NCBI GenBank assembly: GCA_026416715.1
Contig: JAOAEQ010000006.1
Span: 74,061-138,060, forward strand
Source: a bacterium
GTDB taxonomy: Bacteria > UBP4 > UBA4092 > JAOAEQ01
Direction: 5' to 3'
DNA length: 64,000 bases
This document shows positions 1 through 8,526 of the stretch, in pieces. A program made the translations under genes and the position numbers. Positions within the stretch are counted from its first letter, which is position 1; each line of letters opens with the position of its first letter. The notes below the pieces were generated by a model that worked only from the letters and a program-made list of their open reading frames with translations, was not told the origin of the DNA and did no database searches.

Positions 1-176
1 GTGCACGAAGTACACTTCTCGTTATCGGTGAAAACCGCATAATGGTATCCAGCAGAATTCAACTCTTCCGACATTACCAAAAGTTTCAAGGGACAAACGC
101 TTATACACAACTCGCACCCTTTACATCGTTCTTTATCAATAATAACTCTTAATTTAACGTTAGTATCGTTTTTCAT
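1..176 (-). CDS. korD: 2-oxoacid:ferredoxin oxidoreductase delta (ferredoxin) subunit, partial
   Basis: Reading leftward from the ATG at 176, 58 codons run off the window edge. The protein shows a first 4Fe-4S motif CKGCELC followed by CP, and the start of a second (CTSC) just before the edge. A short basic N-terminus followed by two clusters is the pattern of the small ferredoxin-like delta subunit of 2-oxoglutarate or 2-ketoisovalerate:ferredoxin oxidoreductases, usually the first gene of a korDABC-type operon. It would pass electrons from the thiamine-diphosphate subunits to ferredoxin in the cytoplasm. It lies 7 bp downstream of a membrane protein gene on the same strand, so the two may be co-transcribed. 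The exact oxoacid cannot be told from this subunit alone. Confidence 0.8.
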   Translation of the reverse strand, partial: MKNDTNVKLRVIIDKERCKGCELCISVCPLKLLVMSEELNSAGYHYAVFTDNEKCTSC

Positions 177-183
177 AGTTAGG

Positions 184-1275
184 TTATGTTGCGGGAACCG
201 CTCCTGAAAATGAAGGGTACCCCAGACTATTTCCCTCTGATTTTAAAACCGCTAATTCATGGTCGCAGGCACCAAGAAATAGCAAAGTATACGTTCGGAA
301 GAACACAGCTAACGGTAACAGTAAACATATCATAATCAGAAACAAGGGTATAATTAAAATACCGATCGGTACGCTTATTGCAATAACCATAATCGTTACT
401 TTCGCTAATGCTAGGTGCATAGCGGTGAGCAGCAAATACGTTATTCCTCCAATGATGAAACCAATGATTCCAAAAGGAATTAGTACCGCTAAAACCACCA
501 GGAACGTAATTATCCCGCCGCCTATGCCGAGTACAAATTTCATTAACAGGAATCTCACCGTATCCCAAGCATGCGACTGCAATGTTTTCCAATATCGTTT
601 CCACGCAGGGAGTATCCCGATATTCTGAACATACATGGTCGGAACTACAAAGTTGTTGGTAAACGTATGGACTAATACACCGATAAGGATAATCGGAAGC
701 AGGAGAATAATTATACCTAAAACTGTTATTACGATTGGTATAAACCCACTATCTTTAAGAGCATCGAGCCCGCCGACTGAAGCGATCAGTATAATAACCG
801 GAAGTGCAATTGCTAAGATAACTAAAAAGAAAATAATCAATCCGACAATTAACCGAAAGAAAAACAATCGCCAGCCCAGCGATTGAAATCGAGCGAACCC
901 AGGTCCAATAGCTACTTGATTTTTCGCTAATGCGTCTATAAAAATAAATGTGAATATCGCTCGAAGAATAGCAAAGATAACACTGAGCGTTATAATCAGT
1001 CCTAACATGATTCCAACCAGGATAATAATAACGACAATATGTTCACGCAGATATTCCCATAGAGGGGTTAATGATGGGGAATATGGTTGGTCTGGCGGTC
1101 CACCGGTAGGAATGTTAAATCCACCGCCGCCACCGCCGACAAACGCTTCCCCAGCCAGCCAAGCGACAAAGGCTAGCTTGAGCCATTTCCGAAAGGAAAC
1201 CGGACTCGTGAATAGCAGATTTTTGGTAAACTGAATTGCTGGTTCAATAAGTTGTGTTACCGAAACGGTTGTCAT
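184..1275 (-). CDS. polytopic membrane protein of unknown function
   Basis: A 363-residue, very hydrophobic protein with about eight membrane segments (roughly 20-48, 80-115, 137-170, 178-206, then several between 243 and 338). A glycine-rich stretch (six Gly in a row near residue 48) and a proline-rich loop follow the first segment. The N-terminal motif with Phe-Arg-Lys-Trp-Leu-Lys-Leu, followed by the glycine run, recalls poorly characterised membrane families such as DUF7544; that is an impression, not a search result. No transport or enzyme motif is visible. It starts at the ATG at 1275 without an obvious ribosome binding site, and a good minus-strand promoter lies at 1332-1361. The next gene downstream is the ferredoxin subunit, which may only be a neighbour. 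Confidence 0.6.
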   Translation of the reverse strand: MTTVSVTQLIEPAIQFTKNLLFTSPVSFRKWLKLAFVAWLAGEAFVGGGGGGFNIPTGGPPDQPYSPSLTPLWEYLREHIVVIIILVGIMLGLIITLSVIFAILRAIFTFIFIDALAKNQVAIGPGFARFQSLGWRLFFFRLIVGLIIFFLVILAIALPVIILIASVGGLDALKDSGFIPIVITVLGIIILLLPIILIGVLVHTFTNNFVVPTMYVQNIGILPAWKRYWKTLQSHAWDTVRFLLMKFVLGIGGGIITFLVVLAVLIPFGIIGFIIGGITYLLLTAMHLALAKVTIMVIAISVPIGILIIPLFLIMICLLLPLAVFFRTYTLLFLGACDHELAVLKSEGNSLGYPSFSGAVPAT

Positions 1276-1331
1276 AAAAAATAAGTCGAATCTAATCTGA
1301 TTCTTATGTGCTCATTGAACTTTCCTTATAT

Positions 1332-1361
1332 AGTATCCTATTCAAAGGATATACTTGTCAA
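1332..1361 (-). promoter_or_regulatory. sigma70-type promoter for the leftward membrane protein/ferredoxin genes
   Basis: On the minus strand there is a perfect TTGACA (1361-1356), an 18-bp spacer and GATACT (1337-1332), which matches four of six -10 bases. It ends about 57 bp before the ATG at 1275. Confidence 0.45.
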
Positions 1362-1399
1362 ATAGAATAAATGGGATAGTTCTTCGTTCCGTCATAAAC

Positions 1400-1429
1400 T
1401 TGACATAGACCGCTATATCACGGTAATAT
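1400..1429 (+). promoter_or_regulatory. sigma70-type promoter for the peptidylprolyl isomerase gene
   Basis: TTGACA at 1400-1405, an 18-bp spacer and TAATAT at 1424-1429, 45 bp before the ATG at 1475. A GGGAGG ribosome binding site at 1456-1461 follows. It is divergent from the promoter at 1332-1361. Confidence 0.55.
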
Positions 1430-1474
1430 TTTTGTAAAACAAATCTGTTCCGACTGGGAGGTTAAAACAACGGT

Positions 1475-3502
1475 ATGGTAATTCAACCAAAACGATTATG
1501 TTCTATTATCACCATAGGTTTTATCGGAGTATGTTTCATTTCACCGGTCTCAGCGCAATTGTTCAAAAAGAAACCCAAACCGGCGGTGCAACCAACTGCT
1601 GTGAGTACTTCTACTGCAACGACCGCTTCCGCTCCAAGTAACGAGGTTTCTCCCGCGGACATTATCGTAGCAACTTATCGTGGCGGAAAATATACTGGTC
1701 AAGATTTACAGTCGAAACTCAAATCGCTTGACCCTTATACTCGGTTGGAAATGGAAGAAGAGGGGAACGAAACTGAAGCGATAAAACGTTTGGTTAAAGA
1801 AGCGGTTCGCGACCGAGTTCTTTATGCAGAAGCGATTAAAAATAAACTCGACCAGGACCCGCTGTTCAAAAGTCTTGTTGAAGACCGGGAAGATCGGTTA
1901 ATGGTTGATAAACTATATCAGCGCGAAGTTCTGTCAAAAGCTACGGTAACCGAAGATGATATCCGTAACTATTATAATACCCATATAAACGAGTTTACTA
2001 ATCCGCAGGGAGACCAATTTAAAATTCGGTATATTTTCGTTGATACCAGAAGAAAACGCACGACCGACGAGGAGAAAGCGGAAGGATTGAAAAAAATCCT
2101 TGAAGCGTATCAGAAACTGAAAGAAGGTAACGATTTTGTTGAAGTAGCAAAAGAATATTCCGAGTCGGAAGAATCGCTGCGCGGGCAGGTTGCTGGTCCG
2201 TTTGCAAGAGACACAATCCTGAAAGAGATAGAAACTGCGGCATTATCGCTGAAACCAGGAGAATTTAGTAGTATTATTACTACCAAACACGGATATAACA
2301 TCGTTCGATTAGAAGAATTTATCCCCGCGGTAACCCCCTATGAAAAAGCTAAAGCCGCTATTCAAGGACGCGTTCTGTTTGAGAAACGACAGCAGATAGC
2401 AAATGAAGCGCAGAAACGGATTTTCGATTCCGTAACCACTTATAAAAATATCGCCGCATTGGAATCGCTCGCCGGGATAACCACTGCTAAAGAAACAGGC
2501 GTCCAAGATACAACAGCACAACCGACGAGCAAAAAAGAAAAGAAATATTTAGCGGATGTTGTTGCAGACTATGCGAAAAAAACCGATGCAAAATCGTTGG
2601 CTGAATTCGTTGATAAATTCAGTTGGAGCCACAAATCGAATCCGATATTATTAAGTATCGTTCGTCTTCCCACAAAAAGCGATAAAAAGCAAACGTTCCT
2701 TGATTTCTTACGAGAAGGTCGCCCGCAAGACCGATATATTTTCACGCTCAATGATATGAGATTACGCCAGAACGATCCGCGGTTTGCCCCGATGTGGGCT
2801 AATCTCGATGCACAAAAACGGTCGCTTGACCAATTGGCGCAAATAAAAACGTTCGCTATGGAAGCGCGCATACAAGGGCTGGATAAAGACCCAGACATCG
2901 TAAAGCAAGTTCAGGAGTTTAAAGAAAAAGAACTGGCGAATAAAATGCTTAACCAGAAAGTTGATGCGCGGTTAACTGTTTCCGATAAGGATATCGAAGA
3001 ATTTTATGCAAGAAACAGTTCGTGGTATATGACGCAGAAAGAGATTTTTGCGCGTGTCATTTTAATTAAAGCACCGCGCGAGAATCCAATGCAACTGAGT
3101 ATCGCTAAAGATTCCTGCTGGGAGATTTATAGTAAACTCACTGCCGGCGCGAATTTTATCGAACTAGCGCAAGAATATTCGCAAGGACCGAATCCGGAAA
3201 AAGGGGGAGAAATCGGGTGGGTATTTATGGGACCGAGCGGATATTTATTTGATACTGCGGCGTTTGCCTTGAAAAAAGGCGAGTTTAGCGTTCCGGTTCC
3301 GCTAAAACAGGGATACGGAATTATTAAAGTTGATGATATTCGCGAACCGCGTCTGCAAACCCTTGATGAAGTTCGTAATAATGTTAAAGAAGGGGTAATG
3401 AACGAGAAACGAATGAAATTAACTCAACTCATTACTGATGAAATTCTTGCTTCGGTTAATTTCCAGTTAGACGAGAAACAGATGCTGAAAGCTATCCCGT
3501 AA
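1475..3502 (+). CDS. periplasmic peptidylprolyl isomerase with two parvulin (PpiC) domains
   Basis: 675 residues. The N-terminus is a signal peptide with a hydrophobic core at about 10-25 and a likely cleavage after SPVSA, followed by a Lys/Pro-rich linker. A SurA/PrsA-type helical chaperone region covers about 60-175. A first parvulin domain (about 180-295) carries the family signatures GPFARD and HGYNIVRLEE. A helical insert follows, and a second parvulin domain (about 518-635) carries GGEIGW and KQGYGIIKVD. Two rotamase domains plus helical chaperone parts are the plan of SurA-like proteins that escort outer-membrane proteins through the periplasm, which fits the barrel proteins encoded at 58-61 kb. 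It ends at a strong bidirectional terminator shared with the convergent TPR gene. Confidence 0.85.
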   Translation: MVIQPKRLCSIITIGFIGVCFISPVSAQLFKKKPKPAVQPTAVSTSTATTASAPSNEVSPADIIVATYRGGKYTGQDLQSKLKSLDPYTRLEMEEEGNETEAIKRLVKEAVRDRVLYAEAIKNKLDQDPLFKSLVEDREDRLMVDKLYQREVLSKATVTEDDIRNYYNTHINEFTNPQGDQFKIRYIFVDTRRKRTTDEEKAEGLKKILEAYQKLKEGNDFVEVAKEYSESEESLRGQVAGPFARDTILKEIETAALSLKPGEFSSIITTKHGYNIVRLEEFIPAVTPYEKAKAAIQGRVLFEKRQQIANEAQKRIFDSVTTYKNIAALESLAGITTAKETGVQDTTAQPTSKKEKKYLADVVADYAKKTDAKSLAEFVDKFSWSHKSNPILLSIVRLPTKSDKKQTFLDFLREGRPQDRYIFTLNDMRLRQNDPRFAPMWANLDAQKRSLDQLAQIKTFAMEARIQGLDKDPDIVKQVQEFKEKELANKMLNQKVDARLTVSDKDIEEFYARNSSWYMTQKEIFARVILIKAPRENPMQLSIAKDSCWEIYSKLTAGANFIELAQEYSQGPNPEKGGEIGWVFMGPSGYLFDTAAFALKKGEFSVPVPLKQGYGIIKVDDIREPRLQTLDEVRNNVKEGVMNEKRMKLTQLITDEILASVNFQLDEKQMLKAIP

Positions 3503-3540
3503 GAGAAAAAAATCAGTAAAAAATTCGAATGATAGAATAG

Positions 3541-3578
3541 AAAAAAGTTCAATCCGCAGCAGGGGATTGAACTTTTTT
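3541..3578. terminator. bidirectional intrinsic terminator
   Basis: A perfect 15-bp stem (3541-3555 with 3564-3578) encloses an 8-base loop. The arms carry six A on one side and six T on the other, so the hairpin works for both convergent genes that end at 3502 (plus) and 3581 (minus). Confidence 0.85.
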
Positions 3579-3580
3579 CT

Positions 3581-5077
3581 TTAGGGCGTTCGTTTGATAG
3601 GTCCGTAGTCCAACCCGGATTTATAGGATTTAATCGCAGATTCTATAGCGTTCATTGATTGCTGCAACTCCTGCGCTTTCTCCAGTTTTTTTTGTACCTC
3701 CGGATTATGCGGTTCTAACTCTAATATTTCCTGATATGTTTTGATTGCCGGCGGATACATACTCCGTTGCATATAAGCATCAGCGAGTTTAGTTAATTCC
3801 ATTGCTGCGAGTTTCGGTTCATTCCGTTTTTTATAGAGCTCAACTAATCGATGCGCAATCTCTGCGTTTAACGGGTTCAATTGCAGAATTCGCTGATAAT
3901 TTTCGATAAGTTTTTCTTCCGGCGATTTTGCCGGAATACCTCCTTCTAACTGACTCGGTTGGGAAACCGATTTACTCTTTCTGAGTCTCGCTATTCCATC
4001 CAATCCTTGCATAGCTAGCGGATGTCCTGGTTCTAGCTCAATAATGTGACGATAGGTTTTCTCGGCATTATCCAGGTCACCGGTTTCTAGATATGATTCC
4101 GCTAATGAAAGATAATCCGGGATTAACTCAAATTCTAATCCTACTTCCAGGTAAGCATTAATATATCCTAATCGTGCGGGGATATCTCTGGGATTGGTAT
4201 CAAGGATTTTCCGATAATATTCTAGTTTCCCATTCGTTGATTCCGGAATCGGTTCTACCGGCGGTTCGGATGCAATGGGTTGACTCACCGGTTGCGGTTC
4301 GCTTATTGTTGGTTCGGATATCGGTTCCGTCGGAGGTTGTGCTGACTCAATCTGGTCGACAGGTTCCAATGGTTGACCTGCGATTTTTTCTTCTGATTCT
4401 GATAGTACAGTTGGTTCCTGCGCTAAAACTTGTTCTGCAGGAACTGGCTCCGAAACACTTTCTGAAACCGCAGAGATTGCTTCCGGCGCTGTTTCTGATT
4501 GAGGTTCTACTTGCATTGGTGGAGTAATTTCAGGAGTAATTACTTCGGTAACGATTCCGAGCGCAGTTTTCGCGGTCGCATTATCTGGGTCAAGTTCTAA
4601 TATCCGTTGATAAGTCTGGGTAACCGAGTTTATCTCTTCTTTTTTCTGATACGCTTCGGCAAGATTTATGAGCTCTTTAATTGCTTCCGATTTCGCATTA
4701 TTGTTTAAGAGAATATCGATCAGTTGATTTCGGACTTCGATATTTTCCGGTTGCAACGCTAATATCGCATGATATACCCCTACCGCTTCCCAGACCGCAC
4801 CGTTAGCCAGATGCTCTTCTGCTACCTTAAGCGACCGTTGAATAAATCCAGCGATATCCCCTTGCGGAGTTTTCTCTCCTGCAACGGGTTCACTTGTTCC
4901 CGAGGGCGGTGTTATAGGATATGCGACAACCTCGGTTACTTCTCGAACACGTTCCGTGGCGTTCTTCCCCTGCAACTGCTTTTTGATGAATGCGGTTGCG
5001 CTGAATCCGCCACGCGCTCGCGGTTGTTGCGGTTGTTGGGTATTAGTATTATTTGTTGTATCGCTTTTATTCGCCAT
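3581..5077 (-). CDS. tetratricopeptide repeat protein with Pro/Glu-rich linker
   Basis: 498 residues with no signal peptide or membrane segment, so probably cytoplasmic. TPR-type helical hairpins occur at about 75-175, 290-365 and 385-470, with repeated motifs of the form YxxILxLxPxNxxA. A low-complexity stretch rich in Pro, Glu, Ser and Val (about 185-285) separates the first and second blocks. The N-terminus is Asn/Gln/Thr-rich and then basic. TPR proteins are scaffolds; no enzymatic motif is present. The ExeA-like ATPase lies 102 bp upstream on the same strand, so the pair may form one operon and possibly one complex, for example in surface-structure assembly. That partnership is inference from order only. 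Confidence 0.75.
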   Translation of the reverse strand: MANKSDTTNNTNTQQPQQPRARGGFSATAFIKKQLQGKNATERVREVTEVVAYPITPPSGTSEPVAGEKTPQGDIAGFIQRSLKVAEEHLANGAVWEAVGVYHAILALQPENIEVRNQLIDILLNNNAKSEAIKELINLAEAYQKKEEINSVTQTYQRILELDPDNATAKTALGIVTEVITPEITPPMQVEPQSETAPEAISAVSESVSEPVPAEQVLAQEPTVLSESEEKIAGQPLEPVDQIESAQPPTEPISEPTISEPQPVSQPIASEPPVEPIPESTNGKLEYYRKILDTNPRDIPARLGYINAYLEVGLEFELIPDYLSLAESYLETGDLDNAEKTYRHIIELEPGHPLAMQGLDGIARLRKSKSVSQPSQLEGGIPAKSPEEKLIENYQRILQLNPLNAEIAHRLVELYKKRNEPKLAAMELTKLADAYMQRSMYPPAIKTYQEILELEPHNPEVQKKLEKAQELQQSMNAIESAIKSYKSGLDYGPIKRTP

Positions 5078-5107
5078 GTATCACTTATTGGAAGAAAATC
5101 GAGTCGT

Positions 5108-5162
5108 CAGAAGTGAGATGCCCGATGTCAAACATTCGGGATACTCCGCCCGCTGACTTCTC
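5108..5162 (-). repeat. nested inverted repeat between ATPase and TPR genes
   Basis: An outer arm AGAAGTGAG near 5109 pairs, with one mismatch, with CTGACTTCT near 5152-5160. Inside it a short CCCGA/TCGGG stem sits around 5118-5139. There is no T-run, so it is a weak terminator candidate; it could be an attenuating or mRNA-processing hairpin in an operon of the two genes. Confidence 0.4.
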
Positions 5163-5179
5163 TTCTTACCTCTTGGATT

Positions 5180-6010
5180 TTATCGAATTGGGATTCGCGC
5201 TACTTCCGCGGTAACCAGGTCTCCGTCAACTACTTTCTTCCCTTGAGTATATGCAGATAACAACGAATATGATGCTAACTTGCAGATATCTCGCGCTAAT
5301 CCATTCGTTTCGCTATGAATAACATTGATCGCATCATCGGTAAAAATTGTTTCCCCTTCCGGAAGGCCAGCTTTCTTCAATCGGAATTCAATCAATCCTT
5401 TTGTATCTTCGGGACCAAGCGGGTTTAATATATATGACATTGCTACCCGTTGCCGGAAGTTTTTAAATCGTGGCGTACTGATTTTGTTTAAGAATTCTAA
5501 CTGCGCAAAGATAACCACATTGATCAATTTCTGGTCAACCGTTTCCATATTGAGTAATTCTCGTACCCGAAGGAGCTGGGTCGGGGTCATTTCCTGTCCT
5601 TCATCAATAATCAGCACGATCTTCTTTTTATTTTCGAATCCTTCGCGTTCAACGAATTTGAATAATCCATCTTCTAGCCGTAATAGAGTAGCTCTGCCAT
5701 TTAACGATGGAATTCCGAACGCATTACTGATTTTTTCTAGAAACGACATTTCTGATTTCGCTCGCGGCTGTCGAATAACCGCAAATAATGTATTTCCATC
5801 CTGAATCAGTTTATCGATGAGAAGATTACTTAAACTGGTTTTTCCGGTTCCGGCGTCTCCCAGCGTAACACATAATCCGCTGTTTAACGATAATGAAACG
5901 AGTATTCGCGATAAACATTCTTCATGCTCCGGACTCATATATAAAAACTCGACACTCGGTCCGCTCTGAAACGGCTCTTTTGTTAACCCAAAAAATTCAT
6001 AATATGCCAT
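5180..6010 (-). CDS. ExeA/GspA-like AAA ATPase
   Basis: 276 residues. The start YEFFGLTKEPF is the hallmark N-terminus of the ExeA/MshM group of AAA ATPases. Walker A is GDAGTGKT at 51-58, Walker B is IVLIIDE at 131-137 followed by GQEM, and a sensor-like VVIFAQLE lies near 165. Unlike full-length ExeA there is no C-terminal transmembrane segment or peptidoglycan-binding domain, so this is the ATPase part alone. Family members power or assemble type II secretion, MSHA-type pili or transposition. The start at 6010 is supported by GGGAGGA about 10 nt upstream. The only neighbour is the TPR gene, so the machine it serves is not shown here. Confidence 0.8.
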   Translation of the reverse strand: MAYYEFFGLTKEPFQSGPSVEFLYMSPEHEECLSRILVSLSLNSGLCVTLGDAGTGKTSLSNLLIDKLIQDGNTLFAVIRQPRAKSEMSFLEKISNAFGIPSLNGRATLLRLEDGLFKFVEREGFENKKKIVLIIDEGQEMTPTQLLRVRELLNMETVDQKLINVVIFAQLEFLNKISTPRFKNFRQRVAMSYILNPLGPEDTKGLIEFRLKKAGLPEGETIFTDDAINVIHSETNGLARDICKLASYSLLSAYTQGKKVVDGDLVTAEVARIPIR

Positions 6011-6441
6011 AATGTATATTCCTCCCGGTCTATAGTCCGAATCGAAAATAGAAGAATATTCTTTATCTCCGGTTCGTTTTTTATTCGTTTTTTAACGTTC
6101 GTTATCCAAAATCCGAACTTCAGATTTATGGTTAAATAATACCATTGTATTCAATAGTTTGCAACAGAAAAATAAGAATATCGGATAAGAATAGCAGTTT
6201 TGAGCAGAATAGGATACTTTTTCGCCTGATTTTGCCCATAAAATCTAGTAGAGTCAGCCAAACGAACCCTGATACGTTACCAGTTCTATGAGAGATAATT
6301 ACATTGTAGTCTCAACAAATAATAGGGAGTAAGGATGAACGAGCTCGAGCTCGTTCATCTTAACTCCAGTTACTCTGGTAGTGCCTAGGGGCAAAATAAT
6401 TAGGGTCGCGCGTAGTGTTTTGTATTATAATATCTAACGAT
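6011..6441. other. intergenic region between ATPase and larE
   Basis: About 430 bp upstream of both divergent genes. It holds the ribosome binding site of the ATPase gene, A/T-rich filler and a long palindrome at 6326-6367. A TATAAT lies at 6426-6431, only 10 bp before the preferred larE ATG and without a good -35. No small ORF with a ribosome binding site and no known riboswitch was recognised. Confidence 0.5.
6326..6367. repeat. 42-nt near-perfect palindrome
   Basis: Two 21-nt arms (6326-6346 and 6347-6367) are reverse complements with two mismatches. The central 26 nt (6334-6359), which include the core GAGCTCGAGCTC, are perfectly self-complementary with no loop. There is no T-run, so it is not a typical terminator. 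Confidence 0.8.
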
Positions 6442-7320
6442 ATGACGGATTTAGAAAAAAAATATATGAAATTGAAAGAGATACTTAAGGGAATGGAAAG
6501 TATTTTGGTTGCATATTCCGGCGGAGTAGATAGCACTTTTTTACTGAAAGTTGCAACCGATACGCTTGGTCGGGAGAAAACGCTCGGAGTAACTGCGCAA
6601 TCGGCAACGTATCCGAAACATGAACGCGAATCAGCAATTCAAATGGCTAAACAATTTGGGTTTAGCCATCTAGTAATTGAATCTGAAGAACTGAATATCG
6701 AAGGGTTTGCTGCGAATTCAGTTAACCGCTGTTATATCTGCAAACGGGAGTTGTTTCGTAAACTGGTTCAGATTGCAAAAGAAAAAGGGTTAGCGTATGT
6801 CTGCGACGGGAGCAATCAATCCGATTTAGCTGACATCCGTCCGGGAATGAATGCCGCAAAAGAATTCGGTATCCGCAGCCCATTGCAGGAAGCAGGGTTG
6901 ACTAAAGAAGAAATTCGAGGGTTATCCCGTGAACTCGGGCTTCCGACCTGGGATAAACCGTCGTTCGCTTGTTTAAGTTCACGAATCCCGTTTGGAGAAC
7001 GGATAACTATCGAGAAACTACAACAGGTAGATGCGGCAGAACGGGTTCTTCGCGAGTGCGGGGTTAAACAGGTTCGGGTTCGGCATCACGGCGCAATCGC
7101 GCGTATCGAAATCGAACCCGCTGATTTCCCAAAAGTTATTGAACCTAAGACGGCGCAGAAAATCTGCACGAAGCTTAAATCGCTCGGGTTTACTTTCGTT
7201 ACCTTAGATTTACAAGGATACCGTACCGGAGCGATGCACGAAGTAGCGGCAAATCCGAAACCCGAATTGATAACTAAACCTAATCGCAAAAGTCGCAAGA
7301 AAAAACTTCAAAAAGCATAA
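6442..7320 (+). CDS. larE: LarE-like ATP-dependent sacrificial sulfur transferase
   Basis: 292 residues from the ATG at 6442. An in-frame GTG at 6415 would add nine residues but looks less likely. The PP-loop SGGVDS (26-31) adenylates the substrate. Cys177 in PSFACLSSRIP lines up with the sacrificial cysteine (Cys176) known in Lactobacillus LarE. An additional C97-x2-C100 pair is present; with Cys177 this is the three-cysteine pattern expected of versions that carry an iron-sulfur cluster, an inference here. LarE inserts sulfur into pyridinium dicarboxylate to build the nickel pincer cofactor of lactate racemase and relatives. No larA, larB or larC is in the window. RecO follows 54 bp downstream on the same strand. 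The basic C-terminal tail is an extension. Confidence 0.85.
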   Translation: MTDLEKKYMKLKEILKGMESILVAYSGGVDSTFLLKVATDTLGREKTLGVTAQSATYPKHERESAIQMAKQFGFSHLVIESEELNIEGFAANSVNRCYICKRELFRKLVQIAKEKGLAYVCDGSNQSDLADIRPGMNAAKEFGIRSPLQEAGLTKEEIRGLSRELGLPTWDKPSFACLSSRIPFGERITIEKLQQVDAAERVLRECGVKQVRVRHHGAIARIEIEPADFPKVIEPKTAQKICTKLKSLGFTFVTLDLQGYRTGAMHEVAANPKPELITKPNRKSRKKKLQKA

Positions 7321-7374
7321 CGCGAATGAAGATTGAGGTATTCGGATTTGGTGTATTTTTATTTTTATTAAGTT

Positions 7375-8175
7375 ATGTCTCTTCATCGAACAGAAGCTAT
7401 TGTTATCAGGGTGGTTGATTTTCTGGAATATGATAAACTGGTAACGTTATATACCCAGAAACTGGGAAAGGTTCGCGCGGTGGTTAAATCTGCACGAAAA
7501 CCAACGAGTAAACTTGCGCCGTCGTTAAGTTTATTCGCCCATCTAAAAATTACACTGTTTGGTAAACGGCCAAAAGAACTCTATCGGTTAACCCAGACGG
7601 AAATCGTTAGTTTCCATCAGCGGTTGCGGGAAGAAGTTGAACGGTTAACGTATAGTGCATTATTTATTGAACTGCTAAACCGTGCCACCGGTGAAAACGA
7701 ACCGGATGCGGAATTATTCGAGTTATGTGTCAATTACCTGAATGGTATTGAGAAAAAAGTAGATTTGCATTCGTATACGTTAATCCATTTAATTAAATTA
7801 TTGCAGATTGTCGGGTTTGCGCCGTGGTTAACCGGATGTCTTGTCTGTAGAACGACGGTATCGGATAAGAAAACAGAGCAGAATTGGATGTATAGCGTTA
7901 ACCGAGGTGGATTGGTTTGTTCCGCTTGTCGTAAAAAAAAGGGTGGCAAAAATGATGGAACGTCGCTACAGCCGATTTCGCGCGGAGCGATTTATTTTTA
8001 TCAACAGGTGTTACGGTTTGGATTTCCACGAGTTATCCAGCTAAAGATTGATCGAAAACAAGGGAGACCTCTATTCGATTTATTGTTAAATCACATCGCT
8101 TATCATCTGGAAGGACAACTCAAATCGCAAAAGTTTTATCGTTACCTGACTGGAACAAAGGGTTCGGATACCTAA
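7375..8175 (+). CDS. recO: DNA repair protein RecO
   Basis: 266 residues, the usual length. The N-terminal OB-fold (about 1-80) has the family signature in which the first strand is followed by EYDKLVTLYT and GKVRAVVKSARKP. The C-terminal helical domain carries a zinc site formed by C155, C158, C182 and C185. RecO loads RecA onto SSB-coated gaps together with RecR in the RecFOR pathway. It is 54 bp downstream of larE and may share its transcript. No clear Shine-Dalgarno precedes the ATG. Confidence 0.93.
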   Translation: MSLHRTEAIVIRVVDFLEYDKLVTLYTQKLGKVRAVVKSARKPTSKLAPSLSLFAHLKITLFGKRPKELYRLTQTEIVSFHQRLREEVERLTYSALFIELLNRATGENEPDAELFELCVNYLNGIEKKVDLHSYTLIHLIKLLQIVGFAPWLTGCLVCRTTVSDKKTEQNWMYSVNRGGLVCSACRKKKGGKNDGTSLQPISRGAIYFYQQVLRFGFPRVIQLKIDRKQGRPLFDLLLNHIAYHLEGQLKSQKFYRYLTGTKGSDT

Positions 8176-8526
8176 ATACACAATGGTCATCAGCTCTACT
8201 TAATTCTTAAGTTTAAGCGAATAGTGCAGTCCTGTTATCTCGCTGCGAAAAACAAACTAGAATTTGGTTTATGAATTTGCGCCGGAGTTAAACTGAGTTA
8301 CGCTGGGTATTTAAAATTTATTTAGAACCAATATTAGTTGACAATCAATCTCAGCTCAAGCTATAGTAATACTTTAAGTGAAGTGGTTAATTAGTTAAAA
8401 TATTGCTACATAGCTACTACGATATCAAGCGAACAGCGTTTAGCGCGGGATTTAACTCGGTAAATTATTATTATTCTAGGTTTCACGGTCATGTTTCCAA
8501 ATATTAAAGAAAAGGAGCTACATTGA
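8176..8526. other. intergenic region upstream of exported propeller gene
   Basis: 351 bp. It contains the promoter at 8338-8367 and the ribosome binding site AAGGAG just before 8527. Nothing else was recognised: no T-run terminator after recO, no small ORF with a ribosome binding site, no RNA motif. Confidence 0.5.
8338..8367 (+). promoter_or_regulatory. sigma70-type promoter
   Basis: TTGACA at 8338-8343, an 18-bp spacer and TATAGT at 8362-8367. The untranslated leader to the ATG at 8527 would be about 150 nt. Confidence 0.5.

Noticed and set aside
5325-5804. 159-codon plus-strand ORF opposite the ExeA-like ATPase
   Set aside because: Shadow of the Walker-motif-bearing gene on the other strand; no start signal.
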